Positions 1 through 8,111 of a stretch of 64,000 bases of DNA are shown piece by piece. Origin of the DNA: Streptomyces sp. NBC_01454. Its GTDB lineage: Bacteria; Actinomycetota; Actinomycetes; Streptomycetales; Streptomycetaceae. Position 1 is the stretch's first letter. Each line of letters begins with the position of its first letter. The translations under genes and the position numbers were made by a program. Below the pieces are notes generated by a model, which saw only the letters and a program-made list of their open reading frames with translations, searched no databases and had not been told where the DNA came from. The stretch spans positions 7,130,001-7,194,000 of the forward strand of contig NZ_CP109460.1 in assembly GCF_036227565.1 (NCBI RefSeq). Reading direction: 5' to 3'.

Positions 1-52
1 CGGCGGCGTCTTCCTCTTCGGCTCGCGGCTGAAGCACCGCCGTCGCGGGTGA
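1..52 (+). CDS. C-terminal end of a gene that begins before the window
   Basis: Reading from base 2, an open frame gives GGVFLFGSRLKHRRRG and a TGA stop at 50-52. A short hydrophobic stretch followed by Lys/His/Arg residues is typical of the last membrane segment and cytoplasmic tail of a membrane or cell-wall-anchored protein. Only 16 residues are visible, so the product cannot be named, and a chance open frame is possible. Confidence 0.35.
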   Translation, partial: GGVFLFGSRLKHRRRG

Positions 53-211
53 CGGCCGTCGTGCGTGACGGCCGGCCGGCGGTGTCCTTGCGGTAAGCGC
101 CATGGACGGGGGTGCGGCACCGCGACAGTGGGGATCCGCCCGGTGGCATCGGGCCCCGCCGTCGCCCCGGCCGTTCACCCCCCGTCGTCCCGGAAGCCCG
201 TGCCACCGGGC

Positions 212-2350
212 TCATACCGGGATGGCCGGTCCGGCCGGCAGGGCCGACAGCAGAAGCAGTGCCACATCGTCCTGCCGGTCCGTGTCGGCGTCCTGGTTCT
301 CCAGGAGGACGTCGGCGAGGCGCTCGGGGTCCAGCGACGGTGCGTCGTTGAGCCGCCCGGCCAGTTCGGCGACGGAGCGCTCCGGGTCGACGCCCGGCGT
401 TTCGACCAGGCCGTCGGTGTAGAGCGCCAGGACGGAACTGGGCGGCAGGGTGATCTCCGTGGCGGAGTACCGGGCGTCCGGGTCGATGCCCAGGAGCAGG
501 CCGGGCGGTACGTGCAGCACCGAGGTGTGCCGGTCGGGGTGGCGCAGGATGGGCGGCGGATGACCGGCACCGGCCAGGCACGCCCGCCGGGTCCGCAGAT
601 CGATGTGGACGTACAGACAGCTGGTGAACAGATCCGGGTCCAGGTCGGTGAGCAGCCGGTTGGTGCGGGCCAGCACCTCTCCGGGGGACACCCCCGCGGC
701 CGCATAGGCGCGCACGGCGGTGCGGGCCTGTCCCATGAAGGCGGCGGCCGCCGCGTTGTGGCCCTGCACATCACCGATGACGGCCGCGATGTGCCCCTCG
801 TCGAGCCGGATCAGGTCGTAGAAGTCGCCGCCGATCTCCATACCGCGGGTCGACGGCAGGTAACGGCCGGCGACGGCGAACCCGGGCACCGCGGGCAGAC
901 TGTGCGGCAGCAGGCCGGCCTGCAGATCGTGGGCCAGCTGCTGCTTGGTGTCGTACAGCCGGGCGCGGTCGAGTGCCTGGGCGATCAGCCCCGCCAGCGA
1001 GGTGAGGACCTGGCGCTCCTCCGGGCTGAAGGTGCGGGGCCGGGTGTACGAGAGGATGCAGCAGCCGACCGGGCGGCCGGAGACCACCAGCGGCAGCACG
1101 GCCCGGGACGCCTTGCCGGTCAGCCGCAGCAGCCCCGGGTAGTCGCGTTCGACCTCCTCCGGAGAGCTGAAGAAGCTGGACTCCCCGGTGGCGAGGGCGT
1201 GTACGGCGGGGCTGTGGGCGGCGTCCAGGGCGACACCTTCGAAGGCGGCGATGGCCTCCGGGGGGTATCCGCGGTGGCCGATGGTGTGCAGCCGGCCCGC
1301 CTCCGCCGCGTACATGATCATGCCCTGGGCGCCGAACGCCGGCACGATCTGATCGGCGATGAGATCGACGACGTCCCGCACGCCCACGGCCTCGGTGAGG
1401 GCGGCCGCGAGGTGCAGGACGTGGTAGATCTGCCCGGCCCGCGCCGGTACCCCCTGTCCCGCCGTCTCGCCCTGCGCGGGAGGAGGCGCCACCGGCCCGT
1501 AGTCCTTGCCCGAGGGGCTGATCCACACACTCAGCCCGCGGGCGTCCGGGAACATCCGGAACGTCAGCCACCGGTCCGGTGGCCGGCAGGCGGTGAACGA
1601 CATCGCCCGGCGGCTGATCACCGCGGCGCGGTAGCGGTCCTCGAAGGCCGGGTCGCGCAGCCACGGCAGGGCATCCCAGGGACGCGAGCCGAGCAGCCGG
1701 ATGTCCGACCCGCCGAGCAGCTCCGCCGCGCCCGTGGTGACCAGGGTGAAGCGTCCCTCCAGGTCGAGGGCGCAGCAGCCGCCGGGCAGCCGTTCCAGGT
1801 AGTCGACGGCCGCCAGCGCCTCGTCGGGTTCCACGGCCCGCGGCGGCGGGGGCGACAGCACCCGCGGGGCACCGGCGGGCGAGGTGGCACCCCGGGGCCG
1901 GGGGCGCTCGTCCAGCAGCGTCGCCAGACGCCGGCAGGAGGCCTCCACCGCCTCGTACTCGTCCTCCGACAGCTGCGTCGCGTGGCCGGCCGGCCACATC
2001 AGCAGCAGGGCGCCGCGGCTCGTGGCGCGGTCGCCGACCGGGGCGGCCGCCAGCGCGAAGTCATAGGGCACGGCGACCGCCGTGCGGGGGAAGTCCCGGG
2101 CCAGCTGCTGCTGCCCGCCGGCCCACACCAGACGCTGCTCGCGGGCGGCCACGGCGACCGGGATCGGGGCCGCCAGCGCCACCCGGCTCCACGGCTCCAG
2201 GAACGGCGCCGGAATCCCGCTCATGACCGTGAGCTGCAGCACCGGTTCGTCGTCCGCCAGCTCGTAGAGGCCGCCGGCGGAGGCCCCGGTCTTCCGCAGG
2301 GCGCCGAGCAGTGCCCGGTCGACCGGATCCGCCCCGGCCCCGCCGGTCAT
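212..2350 (-). CDS. GAF/PAS sensor with SpoIIE-type PP2C serine phosphatase domain
   Basis: This 712-residue soluble protein has an N-terminal GAF-like region (about 10-150), a PAS-like region (about 190-290), a second GAF (about 315-470) and a C-terminal PP2C/SpoIIE phosphatase (about 490-705). The phosphatase keeps the metal-binding signatures GGDFYD near residue 503 and GDVQGHNAAAAAFM. Proteins of this type dephosphorylate anti-sigma-factor antagonists in partner-switching stress pathways. I chose the ATG at 2350 because the protein then begins where the first GAF begins; the frame stays open to 3034, but that extension runs under gvpO on the other strand. It diverges from gvpO across about 260 bp, which is suggestive of stress control of the gas vesicle genes but not proof. 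Confidence 0.88.
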   Translation of the reverse strand: MTGGAGADPVDRALLGALRKTGASAGGLYELADDEPVLQLTVMSGIPAPFLEPWSRVALAAPIPVAVAAREQRLVWAGGQQQLARDFPRTAVAVPYDFALAAAPVGDRATSRGALLLMWPAGHATQLSEDEYEAVEASCRRLATLLDERPRPRGATSPAGAPRVLSPPPPRAVEPDEALAAVDYLERLPGGCCALDLEGRFTLVTTGAAELLGGSDIRLLGSRPWDALPWLRDPAFEDRYRAAVISRRAMSFTACRPPDRWLTFRMFPDARGLSVWISPSGKDYGPVAPPPAQGETAGQGVPARAGQIYHVLHLAAALTEAVGVRDVVDLIADQIVPAFGAQGMIMYAAEAGRLHTIGHRGYPPEAIAAFEGVALDAAHSPAVHALATGESSFFSSPEEVERDYPGLLRLTGKASRAVLPLVVSGRPVGCCILSYTRPRTFSPEERQVLTSLAGLIAQALDRARLYDTKQQLAHDLQAGLLPHSLPAVPGFAVAGRYLPSTRGMEIGGDFYDLIRLDEGHIAAVIGDVQGHNAAAAAFMGQARTAVRAYAAAGVSPGEVLARTNRLLTDLDPDLFTSCLYVHIDLRTRRACLAGAGHPPPILRHPDRHTSVLHVPPGLLLGIDPDARYSATEITLPPSSVLALYTDGLVETPGVDPERSVAELAGRLNDAPSLDPERLADVLLENQDADTDRQDDVALLLLSALPAGPAIPV

Positions 2351-2613
2351 CGCACACCTGCACACAGCTGTCGTCGCGCCATCGAGACCACTCCGGCCCG
2401 CCGGTTTCCCCGTGCCGAGACCGTCGCGCCGTCTCTCCCGGGTCAGTGCCGACGTTACGCCGCCGACCGGGCCGCGGCACTCGGTTCCCCCGGCACCCGG
2501 TCCCGCCAGGGGCGGGATCGTCCAAGATGCGCTCAGCCCAGGCCGTATATCATGTAGTGGCGCCTCTTGGAAGTGGCGTGGGCAGCATGTCGCCTCCGAA
2601 TCCGGAGAGAAAC
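2351..2613. promoter_or_regulatory. Divergent promoter region, phosphatase / gvpO
   Basis: This 263-bp intergenic stretch lies between the divergent starts of the phosphatase and gvpO. It must carry both promoters. Its most AT-rich part is around 2545-2560 (GTATATCATGTAG), and the heptamer AGTGGCG occurs twice just after it. No confident -35/-10 pair could be assigned by eye. The gvpO ribosome binding site is GGAGA at 2604-2608. Confidence 0.4.
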
Positions 2614-3009
2614 ATGGCCACAGGCGAAGAGGACGACACGGAACGAGTCCGGCGTCCGTCCAGTAAGAAGACCGCCAGGAAAACCGCCAGAAAGACCAGC
2701 AGTACCCGGGCCGACAGCCGCGAGAGCGGGACGACGGAGCGCGCGGCCCGCCGCGTTTCGGCGCCACGCGCCATGCGGTACGCGTCCGAGCAGCTCGAAG
2801 AGCTGCTGGGGCGGGCGCCCGAGTCCGTCTCCGCGGTGCAGCCGACGGAGAACGGCTGGCAGGCGGATGTGGAAGTCCTGGAGCTGGAACGGGTGCCCGG
2901 AACCACGAGCGTGATGGCGACATACCGGGTGACGCTGGACACGGAAGGCGAGCTGGTGGCGTACGAACGCACCCGCCGCTACACCCGCGGCCAGATCGAC
3001 CGGCATTGA
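2614..3009 (+). CDS. gvpO: Gas vesicle protein GvpO
   Basis: The product has 131 residues with a Lys/Arg/Thr-rich N-terminus (repeated KTARK) followed by a conserved GvpO domain (about 50-130) ending in RRYTRGQIDRH. GvpO is an accessory protein needed for gas vesicle formation in haloarchaea and is the first gene of actinobacterial gvp clusters. I chose the ATG at 2614 because GGAGA sits 5-6 bases upstream; another in-frame ATG at 2587 has no such site. It is the first gene of an eight-gene plus-strand cluster and is separated from gvpA by 87 bp. Confidence 0.9.
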   Translation: MATGEEDDTERVRRPSSKKTARKTARKTSSTRADSRESGTTERAARRVSAPRAMRYASEQLEELLGRAPESVSAVQPTENGWQADVEVLELERVPGTTSVMATYRVTLDTEGELVAYERTRRYTRGQIDRH

Positions 3010-3096
3010 GGACCGGCAGGCCGCCGCTCACCACGTTCGCCAGGCGAACGACTCGGCCGCTCCGCCCCGCGGGGTGAGCCGGTGAAGGGAGGCACC

Positions 3097-3552
3097 GTGA
3101 CTGTGGTGCCGCAAGGCGGAGGGACCCTCGCCCCTGGTGGCGGGGGAGGCTCCGGCAATCTCTACGAAATCCTCGACCTGATCCTGGACCGCGGTCTGGT
3201 CATCGACGTCTTCGTGCGGGTGTCGTTGGTCGGCATCGAAATTCTCAAGATCGATGCTCGCATCGTCGTCGCGAGCGTCGACACCTACCTGCGCTTCGCC
3301 GAGGCCTGCAACCGCCTCGACCTGGAGGAGGGCCGCAAGGCGCCCTCCCAGCTGACCGATCTGGTCGGCGAGGTCACCGAGGGTGGTTCGCACGGCAAGG
3401 CCAAGGGCGCACTGTCCGGGGCCGCGGAAGCCGTCAGCGACGCCCTCAAGGGCGGCGGCGAGGACGAGGAGGAGCACGAGGAGAAGCACAAGGAGCCCGC
3501 CGGCCGGCGTGAGCGGCCGGCTCGTCGGCCGGCCCGGCGCCGGAAGGAGTGA
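3097..3552 (+). CDS. gvpA: Gas vesicle structural protein GvpA with charged C-terminal extension
   Basis: The GTG start at 3097 follows AGGGAGG; another in-frame GTG at 3082 is less well placed. Of 151 residues, about 20-75 form the GvpA shell fold, including [18 protein letters not shown] and [14 protein letters not shown], which are diagnostic of the major ribbed-shell protein rather than GvpJ/M. Classical GvpA is about 70 residues. Here about 75 further residues follow: a Gly/Ala/Glu-rich linker, an acidic [12 protein letters not shown] block and an Arg-rich end. Similar tails occur in Streptomyces GvpA. The tail would lie outside the beta-alpha-alpha-beta shell core. gvpF follows after 3 bp. 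Confidence 0.9.
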   Translation: MTVVPQGGGTLAPGGGGGSGNLYEILDLILDRGLVIDVFVRVSLVGIEILKIDARIVVASVDTYLRFAEACNRLDLEEGRKAPSQLTDLVGEVTEGGSHGKAKGALSGAAEAVSDALKGGGEDEEEHEEKHKEPAGRRERPARRPARRRKE

Positions 3553-3555
3553 GCG

Positions 3556-4269
3556 ATGCCCGTCTATGTCTACTCCATCGTCGCAACCAACCACCCCCAG
3601 CACCTGAAGGCCCTGAACGGGGTGGGCGACCCGCCGTCCACGCTGCGCACGGTGCGGAGCGAGGAACTCGCCGCCGTCGTGAGCGACGCCCCCGAGGAGC
3701 TGCGCCCCAAACGCCGCGACCTCGGTGCGCATCAGGCCGTCCAGGAGGCGCTGATGGCCGACGGCACCGTCCTGCCCCTGCAGTTCGGCTTCACCACCAC
3801 GGACGACGATGCCGTGCGGGAGGTGCTCGAGGAGCGTGCGGAGGAATTCACCGAGCGGCTGGAGGCACTGGAGGGCTGCGTGGAGTACCACCTCAAGGCC
3901 GCCCAGGCCGAGGAGGCGCTGCTGCGGCAGATCCTCTCGGAGTCGGACGAGGCACGCGCACTGAACGAACAGCTCAGAAGCGGCACCGGCGGGCCGGAAA
4001 TGCCGCTCGCCCTCGGTGAACTGATCGCCCGGGAAGTACAGGACCGACAGGAGGCGCTCGCCGGCCAACTCGTCGACGCACTGCGCGGATTCGCCCGCGA
4101 GGAGCGCCTGTCGCAGGCGACCGGGGACGACTTCCTGAGCGTGTCCTTCCTGGTGGAGCAGGACAACGAGAAGAGTTTCCTCGGCGCGCAGCAGGATCTC
4201 GCCAAGGAGCTGGGGGAGGACTTCGACCTCCGGCTGCTCGGCCCGCTGCCCGCCTACAGTTTCGTCTAG
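3556..4269 (+). CDS. gvpF: Gas vesicle protein GvpF/GvpL family
   Basis: This 237-residue protein begins MPVYVYSIVATNHPQHL and ends LRLLGPLPAYSFV, the conserved N- and C-terminal signatures of the GvpF/GvpL family. It contains the middle motif VLPLQFGFTTTDDDAVREVL. GvpF is a minor vesicle component or assembly factor that binds GvpA in other systems. A strong GGAAGGAG site lies just before the ATG, overlapping the end of gvpA. By position (first of two F/L proteins, before gvpG) it corresponds to GvpF. Confidence 0.92.
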   Translation: MPVYVYSIVATNHPQHLKALNGVGDPPSTLRTVRSEELAAVVSDAPEELRPKRRDLGAHQAVQEALMADGTVLPLQFGFTTTDDDAVREVLEERAEEFTERLEALEGCVEYHLKAAQAEEALLRQILSESDEARALNEQLRSGTGGPEMPLALGELIAREVQDRQEALAGQLVDALRGFAREERLSQATGDDFLSVSFLVEQDNEKSFLGAQQDLAKELGEDFDLRLLGPLPAYSFV

Positions 4270-4278
4270 GGAGTCCCC

Positions 4279-4536
4279 ATGGGACTGTTGAGCCAACTCG
4301 CCACCCTTCCGCTGGCGCCCGTGCGCGGCGTGGCCTGGGTCATGGAACGCGTCGTCGACGCCGCGGAGGAGGAGTACTACGACCCCGCACCCATCGAGCG
4401 GGAACTCGCCGCGCTCGAACGCGCGCTGCTCGCGGGCGAGATCGATGAGGAGACCTTCGACCGGCGCGAGGACGAACTGCTGGACCGGCTGGAGGAGATC
4501 AGGGCTCATGTGCAGGGCACCGGCACCGGCAGCTGA
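4279..4536 (+). CDS. gvpG: Gas vesicle protein GvpG
   Basis: The 85 residues match the GvpG family: an N-terminal amphipathic MGLLSQLATLPLAPVRGVAW, then acidic helical segments ending in FDRREDELLDRLEEI. GvpG is a small assembly factor found between gvpF and the gvpJ/L genes. GGGAG precedes the ATG. In many Streptomyces clusters gvpY and gvpZ follow directly, but here the next gene is gvpJ. Confidence 0.92.
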   Translation: MGLLSQLATLPLAPVRGVAWVMERVVDAAEEEYYDPAPIERELAALERALLAGEIDEETFDRREDELLDRLEEIRAHVQGTGTGS

Positions 4537-4614
4537 CCGCGGTCACCGGGGAGCCGGAGCGCCGCGCGGCGGCGGCCCGGTGCCGCGACAGCCGGGAATC
4601 GAGGTGCAGCGGCC

Positions 4615-5142
4615 GTGAACGAACCCGTCGCAAGGAGGACGGGCGACTACCCGTCCAGGGCCGGCCCGTACGGCGGGCAGGGCTCCTCGGCCAACCTCGC
4701 CGACATCCTGGAACGTGTCCTGGACAAGGGCATCGTCATCGCGGGTGACATCCAGATCAATCTGCTGGACATCGAACTGCTCACCATCAAACTCCGGCTG
4801 CTGGTCGCCTCGGTGGACAAGGCGAAGGAGATGGGCATCGACTGGTGGGAGCACGACCCCTCGCTCTCCTCCCGCGCCTCCGACGGCTACCACTCGCTCG
4901 CCGAGGAGAACAAGCGGCTGCGCGCCGAGATCGAGGCGCTGCGCGAGGGCGAGGAACTGCCGGCGGCCGAGGCGGAGGACGAGTACGAGGAAGAGGGCGA
5001 GGGCGAGGAGGAGTACGAGGAGGAGTACGAGGAAGAGGCCGAGCCCGCGGAGAGCCGGCCCGCGCCCCGCCGGGCCGCACGGACCTCCCGCGCCAGGCGG
5101 CCCGCGCCCCGCCCCCGCAGCAAGCGGCGGGACGAGTCATGA
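4615..5142 (+). CDS. gvpJ: Gas vesicle protein GvpJ
   Basis: This GvpA-family paralogue has 175 residues. Residues about 25-85 carry NLADILERVLDKGIVIAGDI, the segment NLLDIELLTIKLRLLVASVD and KAKEMGIDWW, which mark GvpJ, a minor shell or tip protein. The C-terminus is an acidic Glu/Tyr repeat block (EEEYEEEYEEE) followed by an Arg/Pro-rich tail. GTG start with GAGGTG upstream. The stop overlaps the gvpL start as ATGA, indicating translational coupling. Confidence 0.9.
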   Translation: MNEPVARRTGDYPSRAGPYGGQGSSANLADILERVLDKGIVIAGDIQINLLDIELLTIKLRLLVASVDKAKEMGIDWWEHDPSLSSRASDGYHSLAEENKRLRAEIEALREGEELPAAEAEDEYEEEGEGEEEYEEEYEEEAEPAESRPAPRRAARTSRARRPAPRPRSKRRDES

Positions 5143-5954
5143 CGGAGACCATCAGCTATGCCTACGCCGTCGCCCGCGACGACGACGGGACGCTGACACA
5201 GGCGCTGTCCGGCCTGCCCGGCGTGGCGGACGCGCCGGTGCACCTGGTGCGCGCCGGACACCGCGGCGAGATGGTGGCCGCCGTGAGCCCGGTGCCCGAG
5301 CAGGACTTCCAGGAGTCCGCACTGCGCGCCCACTTGGAGGACCTGGACTGGCTGGAGTCGGTGGCCCGCGCCCACCACCGGGTGATCGGCGCGCTGGCCG
5401 AGCGCACCACCGTCCTGCCGCTCCGGCTGGCGACGGTGTATCTCGACGACGAACGGGTGCGGCAGATGCTCGACGCCCGCCAGGAGGCCTTCGCGGGCCG
5501 GCTGTCCGAACTCACCGCCCACACCGAGTGGGGTGTCAAGATCTATGTCGAGGCGCCCGCGGCCACCGACCGCCCGGCCGCCCCGCCGGCCGCACCGGAC
5601 CTGAGCCCCGGACGGGCCTACCTCAGCCATCGCCGGGCCCAGCGGCACGCCCGCGAGGACGCCTACCGGGACGCCGAGGAGATCGCCCGGCGTGTCGAGG
5701 ACGCCGCCCGGCACCATGCCGTCGACCGGGTCCAGCACCGGGCCCAGCAGGGCGAACTCGCCCGCGGGCCGGGGGAGAACGTCATCAACGACGCCTATCT
5801 CGTGCCGGTGGGACACGCCGAGCGCTTCCGCGCCGACGTCCTCCGGGCCGCCGAGGGCCTGACCGGGGTCCGCGTCGAGGTCACCGGGCCCTGGGCCCCG
5901 TACTCCTTCGCCACGCCGCCCGAAACCGAGCCGATGAAGCGGGCCGCACCGTGA
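5139..5954 (+). CDS. gvpL: Gas vesicle protein GvpL/GvpF family, second copy
   Basis: The product has 271 residues. It begins MTETISYAYAVARDD, contains VLPLRLATVYLDDERVRQML and ends VTGPWAPYSFA, so it matches the GvpF/GvpL family along its length. It differs from the GvpF copy by an Ala/Pro-rich linker near residue 145 and an Arg/His-rich helical section (about 160-215). The start codon overlaps gvpJ by 4 bp, and the stop overlaps the gvpS GTG by 4 bp, so J-L-S-K form a tight translational unit. Confidence 0.9.
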   Translation: MTETISYAYAVARDDDGTLTQALSGLPGVADAPVHLVRAGHRGEMVAAVSPVPEQDFQESALRAHLEDLDWLESVARAHHRVIGALAERTTVLPLRLATVYLDDERVRQMLDARQEAFAGRLSELTAHTEWGVKIYVEAPAATDRPAAPPAAPDLSPGRAYLSHRRAQRHAREDAYRDAEEIARRVEDAARHHAVDRVQHRAQQGELARGPGENVINDAYLVPVGHAERFRADVLRAAEGLTGVRVEVTGPWAPYSFATPPETEPMKRAAP

Positions 5955-6202
5955 GGGCGGCGGACGGACAGCCGCCGGCAGTGGACCGGGAGCCGCTGCC
6001 GGACCGGCAGATCGCGCTGATCGACCTGCTGGACCGGCTGCTCAGCGGCGGGGTGGTCCTCACCGGCGATGTCGTCCTCTCCATCGCCGATATCGACCTC
6101 GTCCGCATCTCCCTGCGCGCGCTGATCGTCTCCATCAGCGAGCAGATCCCCGCCCCGTGGTCCACCACCGCCTCCCCGGTACGCGACGGCCATGACGGAT
6201 GA
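5951..6202 (+). CDS. gvpS: Gas vesicle protein GvpS (GvpA/M-like minor protein)
   Basis: This 83-residue protein starts at GTG 5951 (GTGA overlap with gvpL). Its core, IALIDLLDRLLSGGVVLTGD followed by ISLRALIVSI, is a degenerate GvpA fold like that of GvpM/GvpS minor proteins. It lacks the DTYL and FAEA signatures of the main shell protein. The last 11 bases overlap gvpK. It is the third member of the GvpA superfamily in this operon. Confidence 0.85.
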   Translation: MRAADGQPPAVDREPLPDRQIALIDLLDRLLSGGVVLTGDVVLSIADIDLVRISLRALIVSISEQIPAPWSTTASPVRDGHDG

Positions 6203-6599
6203 GGACCGCCGCCCCGCCCAGCGCTTCGACGATGTCGCCGACGCGGCCGCCCGGGCGTTCCGTCTGCTGCCCGCGGCACCGCAGGACGAACCGCCGCCCG
6301 GCGGCAGGGAACGGCGGAGCCCGGCACACCGGCTGCGCACCGACCCGGACACCGTGGAACGCGACCTCATCAAGCTCGTGCTCACCCTCGTCGAGCTGCT
6401 GCGCCAGCTCATGGAGCGCCAGGCCCTGCAACGGGTCGACTCCGGAGACCTCACCGAGGAGCAGGAGGAGCGCCTGGGAGCGACGCTGATGATTCTGCAC
6501 GACCGCATGGTGGAACTCTGCGCCCAATACGACCTGAAGATGCAGGATCTCAATCTGGACCTCGGTCCGCTCGGGACGCTGCTGCCACCGGATGAATGA
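6192..6599 (+). CDS. gvpK: Gas vesicle protein GvpK
   Basis: The 135 residues carry the GvpK family core: DPDTVERDLIKLVLTLVELL, then RQLMERQALQRVDSGDL and a C-terminal YDLKMQDLNLDLGPLGTLL. GvpK is an essential accessory protein of unknown exact role. It overlaps gvpS by 11 bp and is the last canonical gene of the cluster. Confidence 0.92.
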   Translation: MTDEDRRPAQRFDDVADAAARAFRLLPAAPQDEPPPGGRERRSPAHRLRTDPDTVERDLIKLVLTLVELLRQLMERQALQRVDSGDLTEEQEERLGATLMILHDRMVELCAQYDLKMQDLNLDLGPLGTLLPPDE

Positions 6600-6616
6600 C
6601 CCTGAAGGAGTGCGAC

Positions 6617-6790
6617 ATGGGCATCGGGAAGAAGACCAGAAACCTCGGCCATATCGTCGAGGGAAAGGCCATGGAAACCACCGGGAAAGCGCTGGGAAAC
6701 AAGGGCCTGGCCCGGAGAGGGAAAGTCGAACAGGTCAGGGGGAAAATGAAGCAGGCAATGGAAAGGGGCAGGGACTCGCTCAGGCACTGA
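6617..6790 (+). CDS. CsbD-like small basic stress protein
   Basis: This 57-residue Lys/Gly-rich protein starts at the ATG at 6617 behind GAAGGAG. It contains KAMETTGKALGNKGLARRGK and VEQVRGKMKQAME, the pattern of the CsbD family, which is induced by the general stress response in Bacillus and other bacteria. It lies 17 bp after gvpK, is probably co-transcribed with it, and is followed by a strong hairpin. Function in the cell is unknown. Confidence 0.8.
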   Translation: MGIGKKTRNLGHIVEGKAMETTGKALGNKGLARRGKVEQVRGKMKQAMERGRDSLRH

Positions 6791-6797
6791 ACGGCGC

Positions 6798-6833
6798 GGC
6801 CCCGCCCTCGCATTCCGTGCGGGGGGCGGGGCC
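6798..6833 (+). terminator. Hairpin after the gvp operon
   Basis: GGCCCCGCCC at 6798-6807 pairs perfectly with GGGCGGGGCC at 6824-6833 around a 16-base loop. It starts 7 bp after the CsbD-like stop. There is no T-run, as is common for terminators in Streptomyces. Confidence 0.6.
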
Positions 6834-6880
6834 GGCGGGTGGCAGGCGCCGGGACCTTCCGGCCCGGTTCCGGGCCGGGG

Positions 6881-7471
6881 CTATCGGCGCGCCTGCTGGA
6901 CGGCCACCCGGCCCGCCGCGGCCTCGGTGTGGGCCGCCTCGGTGCTGAGCGTGCCGCCGGCGCTTTCCAGATGCGCCCGGACGAACCACTGGAACAGTTC
7001 CAGCGACCGCAGATGCTCGATGAGCAGGTCCTGGGTCACCGGATCGACCCCGTCGGTGGCGGCCACCGCCGCCCGGTGGTCCTTGATGATGCCCGAGTAG
7101 ACGACATCCAGCGCACCCAGATGCGCGATCGCGTCCGCCCGCCCGACGGAGTAGTCCTCCCAGGTCCGTTCCGCGACCAGCGCGCCCGGCGTGCCGGCCG
7201 GGGAGCCGCCGAGGGTCGCGATGCGCTCCGCGGTGGCGTCGACCATGGCGCGGACGGAATCGACTTGCGGATCGAGCATTTCGTGGACGGCGATGAAATG
7301 CGGTCCCACGACATTCCAGTGCACATGCTTGAGCGTCAGCGCCAGATCATTGAGCGCATGCAGCCTCAGCCGAAGGCGTTCGATGACCTCTCCTCCCTCG
7401 GCCTCCGTCATGCCGGGCACGGTGTATGCGGGGGAATTGCTCGCGGCCACGGTGAACTCTCCTTTCGCCAC
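6881..7471 (-). CDS. dps: Dps-family DNA-binding ferritin-like protein
   Basis: The 196-residue protein has the Dps/ferritin four-helix core. The segment around residues 45-85, with HVHWNVVGPHF, AVHEMLD and DATAERI, supplies the His/Asp/Glu ligands of the inter-subunit ferroxidase site. Dps proteins store iron, detoxify peroxide and in some cases compact DNA. The C-terminal 25 residues are Ala/Glu-rich and poorly conserved. It converges on the gvp operon, with the hairpin at 6798-6833 between. Its stress role fits the neighbouring CsbD-like and phosphatase genes. Confidence 0.9.
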   Translation of the reverse strand: MAKGEFTVAASNSPAYTVPGMTEAEGGEVIERLRLRLHALNDLALTLKHVHWNVVGPHFIAVHEMLDPQVDSVRAMVDATAERIATLGGSPAGTPGALVAERTWEDYSVGRADAIAHLGALDVVYSGIIKDHRAAVAATDGVDPVTQDLLIEHLRSLELFQWFVRAHLESAGGTLSTEAAHTEAAAGRVAVQQARR

Positions 7472-7733
7472 AGGTCGATCTTCCTGTGATGGTGATGCGG
7501 GTGCCCGGCAGTGCCGCCCGGAAACATTTCCTCGCCGCCGTTAGGGAAAGCGGCCGGTAGGCACCCGTAAGGGGGCGTCCGGCCGGCCGGGCGGCACACC
7601 GCCGCGCGCTCCGAGTAGCGCATCGACGCCGTTCGGGCTGAAGTGGTAGCTGCGACATACGGTCGGACGGGCACGCCGCGGCGCCGCCGCACACGGCCCG
7701 GCGCGGCCGCCTGCCCACGTCAAGGAGGTCAGC
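7472..7733. promoter_or_regulatory. Divergent intergenic region, dps / small basic protein
   Basis: This 262-bp region separates the divergent dps and 7734 genes and should hold both promoters. I see no clear operator. The ribosome binding site AAGGAGGT precedes the ATG at 7734. Confidence 0.35.
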
Positions 7734-8060
7734 ATGCCTGCCGGTTCGAGCAAGAAGCGTGAGCGTCAGTACGAGCACATCAAGGAAGGCGCACAGGAAC
7801 GGGGAACGTCCACGAAGCGCGCCGAGGAAATCGCCGCGCGGACGGTGAACAAGGAGCGGGCGCGCGCCGGCGAGGCGAAATCGCCGGGCAAGGTCTCCAC
7901 CCGGGACCCGAAGTCCGCTCCGCAGCGGGGCGGCGAGCGCTCCCACCGCGGTGCGCAGGGGCCGACCAGGGACCAGCTGTACGAGGAGGCGAAGAAGCGC
8001 CACGTCGAAGGCCGTTCCTCGATGACCAAGGAGCAGCTGCGCCACGCCCTCGGCCGCTGA
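7734..8060 (+). CDS. Small basic protein of the plasmid-stabilization-annotated family
   Basis: This 108-residue, highly charged protein contains RERQYEHIKEGAQERGTSTK and EEIAARTVNKERARAGE, and ends TRDQLYEEAKKRHVEGRSSMTKEQLRHALGR. Similar actinobacterial proteins are annotated as plasmid stabilization proteins, but I know of no functional proof. The C-terminal third resembles the DNA-binding end of Rho-N/SAP-like helices. It has a near-perfect AAGGAGGT site and its own transcription unit, diverging from dps. Confidence 0.7.
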   Translation: MPAGSSKKRERQYEHIKEGAQERGTSTKRAEEIAARTVNKERARAGEAKSPGKVSTRDPKSAPQRGGERSHRGAQGPTRDQLYEEAKKRHVEGRSSMTKEQLRHALGR

Positions 8061-8072
8061 GCGAGCCCCCGG

Positions 8073-8111
8073 ACGGAGCGGCCGGCGGACCGGGCCCGGC
8101 CGCCGCTCCGT
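8073..8111. terminator. Bidirectional hairpin between convergent genes
   Basis: ACGGAGCGGCCGG at 8073-8085 pairs with the complementary 8096-8111 arm, with a 3-base bulge, in the 51-bp space between the convergent stops at 8060 and 8112. The position and stem strength fit a shared terminator. Confidence 0.5.

Noticed and set aside
65..2557. Long plus-strand open frame opposite the phosphatase
   Set aside because: It has no domain-like content, is Arg/Gly/Val-rich, and is the reverse shadow of the SpoIIE phosphatase gene produced by third-position GC bias.
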